From Bolinopsis microptera (lineage: Eukaryota; Ctenophora; Tentaculata; Lobata; Bolinopsidae): a DNA stretch of 64,000 nt. Position 1 is the first letter of the stretch; the number at the start of each line of letters is the position of its first letter. The notes below the pieces were generated by a model. It saw only the letters and a list, made by a program, of their open reading frames with translations. It did not search any database and was not told where the DNA came from. Below, one piece after another: positions 37,274 to 49,675 of this stretch. The stretch covers positions 5,332,001-5,396,000 of the forward strand of contig NC_087074.1 of assembly GCF_026151205.1 (NCBI RefSeq). Direction: 5' to 3'. The translations under genes and the position numbers were made by a program.

Positions 37274-37700
37274 ATATGGCCGTGTTATATTAAATTGTTG
37301 CAACTCTGCTCAGAATTGGATTTGTGACCCAGTTGAGAAATAGAAGTATATTTCAGCTAAAGTATGGGCTCAGGGCTTATACTTTGCGTATTACGGTTTA
37401 TGAATTTGATGATTTGTGACAATTGCATGTGTTCCAAATGGACTACTAAATGTGTTTTGTAATAACGTTCCTTTTACGTAAAGCGCCTAAATTGACAAAA
37501 TCACGAAATCTCAGTACCTCTACTTGTTTTTCCAACTATAACAGTTTAGGTTACTTGAGAAGTTTCAATAACAAATGGTTCAATCAAGACGTTTATCAGT
37601 TCAATGTATTGCAATTACAGTTACTACTCGCCAATTAAAGCAGCGTATCGTTTAATAGTAAACTGTCTGTAGTGAGCTGTGTGTTGTGAGTGTTGACTAG
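37274..37700. other. Spacer, no gene recognised
   Basis: AT-rich sequence without recognisable coding content between two simple-sequence arrays. The open frame at 37450-37638 has no recognisable domain. Confidence 0.5.
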
Positions 37701-39440
<1,740 letters not shown>

Positions 39441-39953
39441 GGACACTCGGCAGACTCTGATGTACACTCGCAGCAGACTATGATGTACACTCGGCAGACT
39501 GTGATGTACACTCGGCAGACTCTGATGTACACTCGGCAGACTATAATGTACACTCGGCAGAGTCTGATGTACACTCGGCAGAGTCTGATGTACACTCGGC
39601 AGACTCTGATGTACACTCGGCAGAATATGAAGCACACTCAGCAAAATCTAATGTACACTCGGCAGACTCTGATGAACACTCGGCAGACTCTAATGTACAC
39701 TCGGCAGAGTCTGATGTACACTCGGCAGACTCTGATCATGTACACTCGGCAGACTCTGATGTACACTCGGCAGACTCTGATCATGTACACTCGGCAGACT
39801 CTGATGTACACTCGGCAGAATATGAAGCACACTCAGCAAAATCTAATGTACACTCGGCAGACTCTGATGTACACTCGGCAGACTCTGATGTACACTCGGC
39901 AGAGTCTGATGTACACTCGGCAGACTATGATGTTCACTCGGCAGACTCTGATG

Positions 39954-40241
39954 CAGTGGCGTAACGTTGCCTGTTGGCGCCCCCCTGCCGAAAAAAGCGC
40001 CCCCCTGTTGGCGCCCCTCCCCTTTTGGTGCCCCTCCCTAAAATTGAACAAATTAGGTGATTTTAAAGAATACACCGGTAAAATCTCTAAAAAAGTGTGT
40101 ATCTAGAGCAAAACGCGCAGTTTTGCTAGTACTTTAGTTAAGTTTTCGAAATTGTCCCACATTCAAACGACGATTTGGCGCCCCCCTAAGACGGCGCCCC
40201 CCTGCACAGCGGGGTCAGCAGGGCCTTTCGTTACGCCACTG
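39954..40241 (+). mobile_element. hAT-type MITE, copy 1 (288 bp)
   Basis: The ends are cagtggcgtaacg and cgttacgccactg, a 13-bp perfect terminal inverted repeat. The flanks are ctctgatg on both sides (39946-39953 and 40242-40249), an 8-bp target-site duplication taken from the 21-bp repeat. An 8-bp TSD with CAGTG-type ends is the signature of hAT transposons. There is no coding capacity, so it is a non-autonomous element. Strand is arbitrary. Confidence 0.92.
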
Positions 40242-41058
40242 CTCTGATGTACACTCGGCAGACTCTGATGTACACTCGGCAGACTCTGATGTACACTCGG
40301 CAGACTCTGATGCACACTCGGCAGACTCTGATGTACACTCGGCAGACTATGATGTACACTCGGCAGACTCTGATGTACACTCGGCAGAGTCTGATGTACA
40401 CTCGGCATACTATGATGTTCACTCGGCAGACTCTGATGTTCAATCGGCACAACCTGATGTACACTCGGCAGAACCTGATGTACACTCAGCACAACCTGAT
40501 GTACACTCGGCAGACTCTGAAGTACACTCGGCAGACTCTGATGTACACTCGCAGCAGACTATGATGTACACTCGGCAGACTGTGATGTACACTCGGCAGA
40601 CTCTGATGTACACTCGGCAGACTATAATGTACACTCGGCAGAGTCTGATGTACACTCGGCAGAGTCTGATGTACACTCGGCAGACTCTGATCATGTACAC
40701 TCGGCAGACTCTGATGTACACTCGGCAGAATATGAAGCACACTCAGCAAAATCTAATGTACACTCGGCAGACTCTGATGAACACTCGGCAGACTCTAATG
40801 TACACTCGGCAGAGTCTGATGTACACTCGGCAGACTCTGATCATGTACACTCGGCAGACTCTGATGTACACTCGGCAGACTCTGATCATGTACACTCGGC
40901 AGACTCTGATGTACACTCGGCAGAATATGAAGCACACTCAGCAAAATCTAATGTACACTCGGCAGACTCTGATGTACACTCGGCAGACTCTGATGTACAC
41001 TCGGCAGAGTCTGATGTACACTCGGCAGACTATGATGTTCACTCGGCAGACTCTGATG

Positions 41059-41346
41059 CAGTGGCGTAACGTTGCCTGTTGGCGCCCCCCTGCCGAAAAA
41101 AGCGCCCCCCTGTTGGCGCCCCTCCCCTTTTGGTGCCCCTCCCTAAAATTGAACAAATTAGGTGATTTTAAAGAATACACCGGTAAAATCTCTAAAAAAG
41201 TGTGTATCTAGAGCAAAACGCGCAGTTTTGCTAGTACTTTAGTTAAGTTTTCGAAATTGTCCCACATTCAAACGACGATTTGGCGCCCCCCTAAGACGGC
41301 GCCCCCCTGCACAGCGGGGTCAGCAGGGCCTTTCGTTACGCCACTG
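41059..41346 (+). mobile_element. hAT-type MITE, copy 2 (288 bp)
   Basis: Same length and apparently the same sequence as copy 1, with the same 8-bp flanks (41051-41058 and 41347-41354) and the same order of array variants on both sides. It therefore arose by block duplication of the array and not by a second insertion. Confidence 0.92.
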
Positions 41347-41780
41347 CTCTGATGTACACTCGGCAGACTCTGATGTACACTCGGCAGACTCTGATGTACA
41401 CTCGGCAGACTCTGATGCACACTCGGCAGACTCTGATGTACACTCGGCAGACTATGATGTACACTCGGCAGACTCTGATGTACACTCGGCAGAGTCTGAT
41501 GTACACTCGGCATACTATGATGTTCACTCGGCAGACTCTGATGTTCAATCGGCACAACCTGATGTACACTCGGCAGAACCTGATGTACACTCAGCACAAC
41601 CTGATGTACACTCGGCAGACTCTGAAGTACACTCGGCAGACTCTAATGTTCACTCGGCAGACTCTGATGTACACTCGGCAGACTCTGATGTACACTCGGC
41701 AGACTCTGATGTAAACTCGGCAGACTCTGAAGTACACTTCATGGCAGATTCTGAATATGTACAATCGGCAGACTCTGCAC

Positions 41781-42680
41781 AAAAACTACCACGAACTATA
41801 ATCTTATATTTATATAATGACTATGACAATAAGGGCTGATAAAGCAAGCTCCTGTGAAATTCTTCGCTTCGAACAGTGACCCTGTGACCAGGCCTCCAGT
41901 ACTATACCTCCCCCGCGCTGGGGTAATAAGTAAGAGGCGGTAAATTATGTACAACTTTGATAAGGACTCACCCTACATAAACAGCTAATTTATATACTAT
42001 AACTTATGCCAATTGCCACGCCTCACAGATTTGCTTCAGCAAAATATGAGTGGTCAGTATAGGGCCCATTGATCAATTATTGTTCATTCCTTGACCATAT
42101 AACTTCGTCTAATCATAATTGGAGTTACTTTGTGATGCAATCGATTATTATTAACGATTTCAAATCTCATTTATTATCAACTATTTTATTACTTCCTGAC
42201 TTTTACTTTTGATTATTATAAACAATCTGAAATCTCGTTAATTTATTACCCTACCGTTTATAAGGGGTCATGTTAGGCTACGTATTACGAAATCACTGAG
42301 GGGGAGGGAGGGGTTTATAGTAGTAAACTACATACTAGCTAATACGTATTACGTAATCACTGAGGGGGAGGGAGGGGTTAGTAGTAAACACTAAACTGTA
42401 AAGATGTGGTAGCTATACCTTCTAGAACGTTCGAATATTGTGGAAACAGTGAGACGATCAGTGTTCTAAATATTCTTAAATCGCTTAAATTCGACCAGTT
42501 TTCGTGGGGTGGATAAATATAAGATCATGGTGTTGCTGAATATTTAGAACGTCTCTCTTCCCATATCTCTATCATATCTTTACAGCTACATGGGGCTTTT
42601 AATTTATTACAGTGTAATTGTAAACTATAGCTATGTGTAAAACTGATTACGGAGAAGGGGGTATAAATTGACCGACAAAT
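41781..42680. other. Spacer with a 60-bp direct duplication
   Basis: No gene recognised. The segment containing cgaaatcactgagggggagg at about 42282-42330 is repeated at about 42344-42394 with small differences. AT-rich sequence continues to the retrotransposon tail. Confidence 0.5.
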
Positions 42681-45600
42681 GATTCCGTAATATAATAAAT
42701 AATAAATAAATTCTAACATTTATTACACGCTTCGACATTAAAATATACCCAACAAAGATGTACATTAAAGTCATTCAAGCGAGACTTAGTGTTGAAATAG
42801 CAAGATTATGGACTTTTTAAACAGTTCAGATTTTATGAACAAATATTTGTATGAAGTTACCAAAATTATGCACTTTCATATCAGTTCAGACATTATGGAC
42901 AAATATTAGAAATATTATCAAAAGCTAGTTGGAAATAAAACGTCTTTAGGGCATTTTTAAAACATTCTACAGATGATAATGATCTCACTGAGTAGGGTAG
43001 TTCATTCCAAATTTTTGGTCCACAAAACATAAATGCAGCATCTGTTCGTCTGAAATGAGGAGCAGGAGGAACTTTCAACAAATAAAAGTCATCATCTAGT
43101 CTGGAACTTTGTCTTCGTACTTCCCTTAGATTGATGTGTCCTTGTAAGTACTGAGGGGCTATGTTATTTAGACACTTGAAGACCAGAAGTGATATTTTGA
43201 ACTTAATTCTGAACCGAACAGGCAGAAAGTGGAGCTTTTTGAGGTAAGGCATGATAGGTTCACGTATCTTTTTTCCGTAAAGACCAAAGATAAATCTAGC
43301 AGCATTGTTCTGTATCTTTTGTAGCTTATGAAGATTCTTTTCTGTTACTCCATAATAGACTGAGTTGCAGTAGTCTATGAAACAGAGGATATTGGAGTGA
43401 ACTAGCTGAACTTTTAGGTCATGGGAAAGCTTCGAACCGATTCTTGCTAAGTCCCTTTGATTCAAATAACATACTTTGGAGACAGCATTTATTTGAGAGT
43501 CCAGATTCATTTGGTGATCGAAAAGGAATCCCAGGTTCTTGGCCTTGCTAACAGGGCAGATTGAGAGGTCTCCTAAATCCATTGTCTGGATTGGGCTGAC
43601 ATATGGTCCTATATCAATGAACTCTGTTTTTTCATCATTCAGTTTTAGGAAGTTAACTGTCATCCATTGCTTTATCTCCAGAAAGCAATTTTTCACAGCT
43701 GTTAAATCAGGATTAGAACTGTGAACATCAAAAGTAAAGTACACCTGTGTGTCATCTGCATACAAATGTATCGAGAAACCATATTTTGTGACAATTTCTT
43801 CAAGATCTCTGGTATACAATATGAACAGTAGTGGTCCTAAAATGGATCCTTGAGGTACACCAATATCCAGATAGCCTTCAGAAGATGTGGCTTTTTTTAC
43901 TTTAACCTTGAATGTGCGATTATTAAGGTAACATTGTAACCAGCTGAGTGCTAGTTCTGTAATACCATACGCATTCTTGAGTTTCGTAAGAAGGAGGTTA
44001 TGGTTTATGGTGTCGAAAGCAGCTGATAGATCTAAGAGTAGAAGCACAACATTCGATTTGCTGTCAATCATCATTAGAATATCATTATGTATTTTGGTAA
44101 CTGCAGTTTCACAACTATGGAATTTTCTATAGCCTGATTGATATGGGGAAAACAGGTTGTTGACATCAGCATATTCATTTAATTGGCAATGAACTACTTT
44201 TTCTAGTATTTTGGACAGATAAGTTAGATTGCTAATCGGTCGATAGTTTTTCAGCTCATCAACATCTAAGGTAGGTTTCTTGAGTCCAGGCCTAATAGAT
44301 GCTTCTTTTAGGGCAGATGGAAACTTTCCGACTCTTAGTGATTCATTCACGATGTAATGGATGATTGGGAGAAGCTCGGGTAAGCAGTTCTTGAAGAGCC
44401 ACATTGGTATGACATCGAGTACGCTTGATTTATTGGGAAGACTCTTAATTAAGGTTTCAAGGTCTGATAATGAGACTTCCTTAAACTGATTAAGTCTACA
44501 CTTTGCATTATCTATCGAAGTAGAGTCCTTGGTACCTTGACCGTTTAGGGAAGTGTTTTGAATTTCCTTCTCAATATTAGAGTAAATGGTCTTTACTTTT
44601 TGATCGAAGAAAGTCTTGAGTTTGGCAGCCACTTCGATATCTTCACCATTTGGCAATTTGTTGGAGCCATATTCCTTATCTAAAAGTTTATTTATGACTT
44701 TATAGGTCCCTTTCGAGTCTCCTTTGCAAGAACTGAGCTGTTTATCATAGTAGCCATCCCTAGCTCGATTGATAGTGATTTCTGCGTCAACACATTTTTC
44801 AAAATGAGTAGTTTTAAACTCATCATTCTCTGGATACTTTTTGGCTTTTCGTTTTGCCCTTCTCCTCTCTCTGACAGCAATTTGACATTTATTATCCCAA
44901 AAATCAGACTTTTCAGCAGTAAATCGTTTCGTAATAAGTGGGGCATGTTTGTCTAGCACCTGTTCAAGGACATTTTGATAAAGGTTCACAGTCTCGTCTA
45001 AGGATTGATATTCAGAAAGGTTAAGCTCTGAACAAAACAGATCTTCCCTGAACTTATCGATGTCAATTTTGCTTAGCTCTCTGACATCTTTTTCTTCATA
45101 TGTACGAGCTTTATGAAGATCGAATGTGACTGGGACCTGAAAACTTACTAGATAGTGATCAGAGCTGGTTCCAGTGCTTGTCTCTACCATCATATCTGTT
45201 ACAGACAATGAGTCACTTACACAGCCTAGAGTAAATAACAAGTCCAGTGTCCCGCCGGAGATGTGAGTAGGAGAGTCGACATGCTGAAGGAAGCCTTTGC
45301 TCTCACAAAGAGCAATAAAGTTCTGGGCAACATTATTGTTCAGGTCTTCAACATGGAAATTAAAGTCACCACAAATAATTGGAGATCCAGTTTTAAGCAG
45401 AAGATTGTCCAGGTATCCATCAAAGTCATCCATAAACTTAGATATTTTTGTTTCATCATATTTCGCTTTGGCCTGAGTGCTGCGATAAACTACACATAGC
45501 CTGATAATCTCACCAGCAGTTTTAATGACACATTCAAGTACTTCAAAAGATGAATATTCAGTAACATCATTGCGTACAGGCGATATCATTTTGGGGTTGA

Positions 45601-45860
45601 AGAGAAAACCAACACCACCTCCCCTACCTCTTCGAGGGGCACTGATAATATCGAACCCAAAATCACGGATTTCGGCAAACTTTGCCCGATCATTAGTTTT
45701 TAGCCAAGTTTCCGTGATACAACAGATAGAAATCGAGTTATCTTTAAGCATTTCTAGTACGCCACAAGTTTTGTTGCATAGAGACCTTGCGTTGAAACAA
45801 CCAATAGAAAGCTGTGATTTCTGTCGATTAGCACCTAATTTCACATTACGTTTTTTGAAA
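42681..45860 (-). mobile_element. CR1/L2-like non-LTR retrotransposon (element A)
   Basis: The element includes an intact ORF2 and, in the minus direction, about 210 bp of 3' sequence ending in an AT-rich (TTTATTA)-like tail at about 42680-42716. At its 5' side (45862-45895) it abuts a (TTTA)n-type stretch on its own sense strand. No ORF1 is present, so it is probably 5' truncated just before the endonuclease. Target-site duplications were not identified. Confidence 0.85.
42893..45844 (-). CDS. Element A ORF2: EEP endonuclease-reverse transcriptase (about 983 aa)
   Basis: Makes the nick and the cDNA for target-primed reverse transcription. The endonuclease spans residues 12-240, with catalytic-type residues N18 (CFNARSL), E45 (CITETWL), D160 and N162 (GDFNFHVED) and D229-H230 (SSDHYLV). 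The RT spans about 530-810, with YRPISNL, LLLDLSAAFDTINH, IGVPQGSILGPLLF (from 661) and YADDTQVYF (catalytic pair near 697). The C-terminal region (LHFLPVRFRIKFK, then GPKIWNELP) matches the CR1/L2-type tail. The frame is uninterrupted, so the copy is young. No ATG precedes the endonuclease: the first codon used here is GTG, and the frame stays open into the T-rich stretch upstream, consistent with 5' truncation. Clade assignment is by motif resemblance only. Confidence 0.9.
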   Translation of the reverse strand: MKLGANRQKSQLSIGCFNARSLCNKTCGVLEMLKDNSISICCITETWLKTNDRAKFAEIRDFGFDIISAPRRGRGGGVGFLFNPKMISPVRNDVTEYSSFEVLECVIKTAGEIIRLCVVYRSTQAKAKYDETKISKFMDDFDGYLDNLLLKTGSPIICGDFNFHVEDLNNNVAQNFIALCESKGFLQHVDSPTHISGGTLDLLFTLGCVSDSLSVTDMMVETSTGTSSDHYLVSFQVPVTFDLHKARTYEEKDVRELSKIDIDKFREDLFCSELNLSEYQSLDETVNLYQNVLEQVLDKHAPLITKRFTAEKSDFWDNKCQIAVRERRRAKRKAKKYPENDEFKTTHFEKCVDAEITINRARDGYYDKQLSSCKGDSKGTYKVINKLLDKEYGSNKLPNGEDIEVAAKLKTFFDQKVKTIYSNIEKEIQNTSLNGQGTKDSTSIDNAKCRLNQFKEVSLSDLETLIKSLPNKSSVLDVIPMWLFKNCLPELLPIIHYIVNESLRVGKFPSALKEASIRPGLKKPTLDVDELKNYRPISNLTYLSKILEKVVHCQLNEYADVNNLFSPYQSGYRKFHSCETAVTKIHNDILMMIDSKSNVVLLLLDLSAAFDTINHNLLLTKLKNAYGITELALSWLQCYLNNRTFKVKVKKATSSEGYLDIGVPQGSILGPLLFILYTRDLEEIVTKYGFSIHLYADDTQVYFTFDVHSSNPDLTAVKNCFLEIKQWMTVNFLKLNDEKTEFIDIGPYVSPIQTMDLGDLSICPVSKAKNLGFLFDHQMNLDSQINAVSKVCYLNQRDLARIGSKLSHDLKVQLVHSNILCFIDYCNSVYYGVTEKNLHKLQKIQNNAARFIFGLYGKKIREPIMPYLKKLHFLPVRFRIKFKISLLVFKCLNNIAPQYLQGHINLREVRRQSSRLDDDFYLLKVPPAPHFRRTDAAFMFCGPKIWNELPYSVRSLSSVECFKNALKTFYFQLAFDNISNICP

Positions 45861-45861
45861 T

Positions 45862-45895
45862 AAAAAATAAATAAAATAAATAAATAAATAAAGTC
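45862..45895. repeat. (TAAA)n-type simple repeat
   Basis: aaataaaaaataaataaaat-like sequence at the junction between elements A and B. It may be the 3' tail of element B or the landing site of element A. Confidence 0.75.
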
Positions 45896-46483
45896 AATTT
45901 TTACAGCACAGCAATATATATCTAAATATCAGATCCTCTGTAATCATAATGTATAAAAAAAGGAGCTTTTCTCTGTGCTGAAGGATGAATCAAGGCAGAT
46001 CATGGTTCTGTTAGCAGGCCACCCTAGTTATGGACAATACATATATATAAAATAATTAAATTATAATTTTAAAATTGTGTCAAGATTGAACTAAAACATA
46101 ACTCAGGGTAAAATAGACGTATTCCCTTCGTCAAATTAACTATTTACAATACTAAACTTAAACGAACTCCGGGTAAAATAAACGTAATCCCTTTGTCAAA
46201 CTTGCTATTTACAATAAGTTAATAAATTAATACGGTTGAAAATTATTTCATATTCAATAACAATGTAGCATCAATATAATTGATACAAATGAGGAGCATA
46301 CAGTGAGAATTGCACATAACAGGAGGACTGGAGGTATGGAGCAATAATGATTGACAGTGCACCTTTCCACTGATGTTCCTAATTTCCTGTAATAGCTTAA
46401 TAGGCATGGAAATACTTTGATTGCAGGGGATAGATTGGATTCACTTATGTACTGAGATAACTTATCCGAAATAACATAACTGC
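45896..46483 (-). other. 3' untranslated region of element B
   Basis: Follows the ORF2 stop of element B in the minus direction. Two imperfect copies of a unit of about 60 bp (around gggtaaaataaacgtaatcc) lie at 46086-46215. No coding content of its own. Confidence 0.6.
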
Positions 46484-49414
46484 CTAGATACATTGGCTAG
46501 TGTTGGGTGGGATCATGAATTTATCGTAAGAGTTATCCCCTTGGTAATTCTCATCAGTTAGCAACATATTCATAAGAGTTTCTTTGTATAACTTAGAAAA
46601 TTTCTTAACGTCGTCACACTCTCTAAGGGACTTTGGTAATATGTTCCAGGCCTTAGTTCCTAGATAGTTAAACTCCTTGTGAGATCTTGATTTAGGAGTA
46701 TAAAGATTGCAGTTTTCTGCCTCACGTGATCCACCAGAAATATACGAGAATTTCCCGATAAAATGCTTTGGACATGTTTCATTGATTATACGGTACATAT
46801 ATGAGCTAAGATGAACCTGTCGTCTCAAATGGAGAGGAAGCCATCCCATATTTTTGTATACATTAACCGACCTCTCTCTGATGTTTACATCTAGGGCTAT
46901 TTTAGCAACCTTTTTGTACATGATATCTAACTCTCCTAGTCGTTTTTTATATGTTCTTGACCAGATGGTGTCTAAGTAGTCAAAATGTGGCAACATAAGT
47001 GCATTAGCAAACATCTTCCTGAACTTAAGAGGGAGAAGTTTTTTTGATCTATACATAGCACCAATTCTTTTGGATATCTTTTTCTTAATGTTATCAATAT
47101 GTTCATTAAATGTCAATCTGCTGTCAACTATAAGTCCAAGGTACTTATGGGATTTAGTTTCACAGATTACCAAAGTAAGGTCATCACAAATTTCAACAAG
47201 GATAGCATCAAGGTTAGGCTTAGAGTCAAGGATCATTAGTTTTGTTTTTTCATTATTCAGGGATAGTTTATTAGCCTGAAGCCATCTGATAACTAATTTC
47301 AACTCTTGTTTGATGTTACCATAGTTTCCTCTAGATATATTGTCAAAATATAATGCACCGTCATCAGCAAATAGATAAGGTTTAGAAAATAGGCATGCAT
47401 TAGGCAGGTCATTGATAAAAATGCTGAATAGAATTGGTCCTAATATACTTCCTTGAGGCACTCCAGAGTTCAATGAATGTAAATTGCTTATCCTACTCCC
47501 AACTCTAGTTTGCTGTAATCTATCTGTGAGGAAGCTCCTAAACCAGCTCAATGCAGTATCTTTTATTCCATAATGCTTCAGCTTTTGAATGAGAATATCA
47601 TGGTTAACAGTATCAAATGCCTTTCTGATGTCCAGGAAGATAATTGCAGGATGCTTGGCACTGTTCTTAGCAGTAAATATACGATCAAACAGATCTAACA
47701 TGAGATAAGTTGTAGAGTGATCTTTACGGAAACCATATTGATGCTCTGAAAGTATTCCCTTTTCATCAAGATATTGAGTCAGTTGGGAGTTCACACAAAA
47801 TTCGATGCACTTTCCAAGAATCGGTAAAATTGAGATTGGTCGATAATTACTAGGATTCTCAGTATCACCATCCTTATGGATTGGGGTGACTTTTGCAACC
47901 TTGCAGCTGTTTGGCATGATGCCACTGGATAAACTCAAATTTACAAGATGTGTTAATGGAGCAATAAATGCAGGTAAAATTTGTCTAAACACTCTCAATG
48001 GTATATGATCATTAGTGGATTTGCTACAAGGGATACTTGCCACATAGTCTAAGATATTGGACTCAGTTATTTCAGTAAAGCTATTCAAGCTGGTCTCGTT
48101 GTCAATCTGCTCATTTTGTAGATAAGATAGAAATTCATTTTCATTTTCCAGCTGCACTTCTGCTTGGATCTTTGGACCTATTTCAGCAAAATATTTATTG
48201 GTGGTTTCAGCATCAAGATTGTTATTGATATTGTTAGCTTTAACAGGCAGATTTGATGCTGTCTTTATCGTTTTCCATACACCCTTTAGATCATTCATGG
48301 CACACTTGGCTTTCAGTTCTGTTGCTAAGTTAGTCTTCCTATTAATTCTAGACAAATAGGTTGAATAGTTTCTCTGCCGTTTATATGCCATCCATAATGA
48401 GTCACATTTATTACAGTGTATAAGACCATTTGGATGTATACGTCTGTTCTTGTTGTGTGTTAAAAATTTACGGTAAAGTTTCCCTTTCAATTTCTTACTT
48501 TCTAAAAATTCTGGAGATGGCTTATGGATGTAATCACTATGGCACTTAATTTGTTTAATTGGACAGAAGTGATCATAGTAGTGATCAATATGTTCGTTTA
48601 AACCATCAACTGCATCATTCAGACTAGTTGAATCTATTATTGGTCTATAATCACAGGTTTCCAAAAATTCTTTAAGAGCAGTAACATTCATTTTGCTGTG
48701 ATCTCTTATTAGTAACTTCTTGAATTTTGAGGCCTTATGCACATTGAAATCGACAATGAACTTTACGACCTGATGATCTCCTATACAATCATCAAGGACT
48801 TTGCAGTCAAGAAACTTGGAGTAAGTGTTTGTTATGACAACATCGATTGTGGTCTTTGTGATTCTGTTTCCTAGTTTAGCAATGCGGGTAATATCCTGAA
48901 CTACCTGTACCATTCCAAACATTTTCATTGTAATGTCTAATTTCTTATAGTTCATACTGCTGATGTTGTTTTGGTCTACATTTACATCACCCAGCCAAAT
49001 AACATTCTTACTTCCTATACTCATCATGCAGTCTGTCATATAATCTAAAAATTTGTCAAGAGGACTAAACAACTCAGATCTGTAGAAACAGCAGATGAAA
49101 ATATTGCAATCTGTAAGATGGATCCAAATAGCCTCGATTTGGTCATATTGCAAAACTAAGTTTAGTTGAATCATTTTAAACTTTATGTGCTCACTGATGA
49201 GAATGCCACATCCCCCATGACCATTGTCGTTATGACGGTCTTTGCGGATAAAAGTAAAATTCTTGGGTAGGTTTAGACTGGCTGAGTCAATATCCGACTT
49301 AAGATTTGTTTCATTCAGGCATAAAACATCTAATTTCTCTTTCCAGATTAGATCTTGGATTTCAAGACATTTTGGCATACCTGTTAGTCCTCCCTGCATG
49401 TTGCAATGTCCCAC
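46484..49414 (-). CDS. Element B ORF2: EEP endonuclease-reverse transcriptase (about 976 aa)
   Basis: Endonuclease residues visible: N5 (GHCNMQGG), E35 (LCLNETNL), D143 and N145 (LGDVNVDQN) and D213-H214 (IGDHQVV). The RT spans about 500-770, with YRPISILPILGK, FLDIRKAFDTVNHDIL, SGVPQGSILGPILF (650-663) and LFADDGALYF (catalytic pair 684-685, FADD in place of YADD). The C-terminal region (GWLPLHLRRQVHLSSYMYR) is of CR1/jockey type. The numbering starts at a GTG. The first ATG is residue 6 and would exclude the conserved N5. The frame is open upstream to a stop near 49503 but contains no ATG, so translation must use a non-AUG codon or reinitiation, or the original ATG has been lost. ORF1b ends 170 bp further upstream. 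Confidence 0.9.
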   Translation of the reverse strand: MGHCNMQGGLTGMPKCLEIQDLIWKEKLDVLCLNETNLKSDIDSASLNLPKNFTFIRKDRHNDNGHGGCGILISEHIKFKMIQLNLVLQYDQIEAIWIHLTDCNIFICCFYRSELFSPLDKFLDYMTDCMMSIGSKNVIWLGDVNVDQNNISSMNYKKLDITMKMFGMVQVVQDITRIAKLGNRITKTTIDVVITNTYSKFLDCKVLDDCIGDHQVVKFIVDFNVHKASKFKKLLIRDHSKMNVTALKEFLETCDYRPIIDSTSLNDAVDGLNEHIDHYYDHFCPIKQIKCHSDYIHKPSPEFLESKKLKGKLYRKFLTHNKNRRIHPNGLIHCNKCDSLWMAYKRQRNYSTYLSRINRKTNLATELKAKCAMNDLKGVWKTIKTASNLPVKANNINNNLDAETTNKYFAEIGPKIQAEVQLENENEFLSYLQNEQIDNETSLNSFTEITESNILDYVASIPCSKSTNDHIPLRVFRQILPAFIAPLTHLVNLSLSSGIMPNSCKVAKVTPIHKDGDTENPSNYRPISILPILGKCIEFCVNSQLTQYLDEKGILSEHQYGFRKDHSTTYLMLDLFDRIFTAKNSAKHPAIIFLDIRKAFDTVNHDILIQKLKHYGIKDTALSWFRSFLTDRLQQTRVGSRISNLHSLNSGVPQGSILGPILFSIFINDLPNACLFSKPYLFADDGALYFDNISRGNYGNIKQELKLVIRWLQANKLSLNNEKTKLMILDSKPNLDAILVEICDDLTLVICETKSHKYLGLIVDSRLTFNEHIDNIKKKISKRIGAMYRSKKLLPLKFRKMFANALMLPHFDYLDTIWSRTYKKRLGELDIMYKKVAKIALDVNIRERSVNVYKNMGWLPLHLRRQVHLSSYMYRIINETCPKHFIGKFSYISGGSREAENCNLYTPKSRSHKEFNYLGTKAWNILPKSLRECDDVKKFSKLYKETLMNMLLTDENYQGDNSYDKFMIPPNTSQCI

Positions 49415-49675
49415 TGCAAGCTTTTTGGCATGGTATGAAACTGTGATTTTACTAATGCACGGGTTAATGCAAGAACTGCTGTGAGAGCATGAAAATTTTT
49501 ATAATTTATGCTGCTATAAACTTGTCAGAATAAGATAAATTGCAGAACTGGCAAATTTGTATGAGATAATAACAAAACTTTCTAAAACTTCAATAAACAT
49601 GAGGAACAATGTGTAATTATCCCTTATCATATCTAGAATCTAGATGAAATAAATGTTAACAATCTTTCTGAAAAT

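Larger units (their letters stand above)
39441..41780. repeat. 21-bp tandem array, duplicated as an approximately 1.1-kb block
   Basis: The unit is close to atgtacactcggcagactctg, with about 80 copies in all. Common variants are cagagt, cagactat, a 24-bp form (gatcatgtac) and an agaatatgaagcac/agcaaaatc pair. The order of variants from about 39471 is repeated from about 40552, including the inserted 288-bp element, so the array contains a block-level tandem duplication. The frame is open on both strands because unit lengths are multiples of three (a 7-residue MYTRQTL unit on +). Coding is not supported. Confidence 0.96.

Noticed and set aside
46254..46493. Small ORF after ORF2 of element B
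   Set aside because: Lies in the 3' UTR, overlaps the end of ORF2 and contains no motif.
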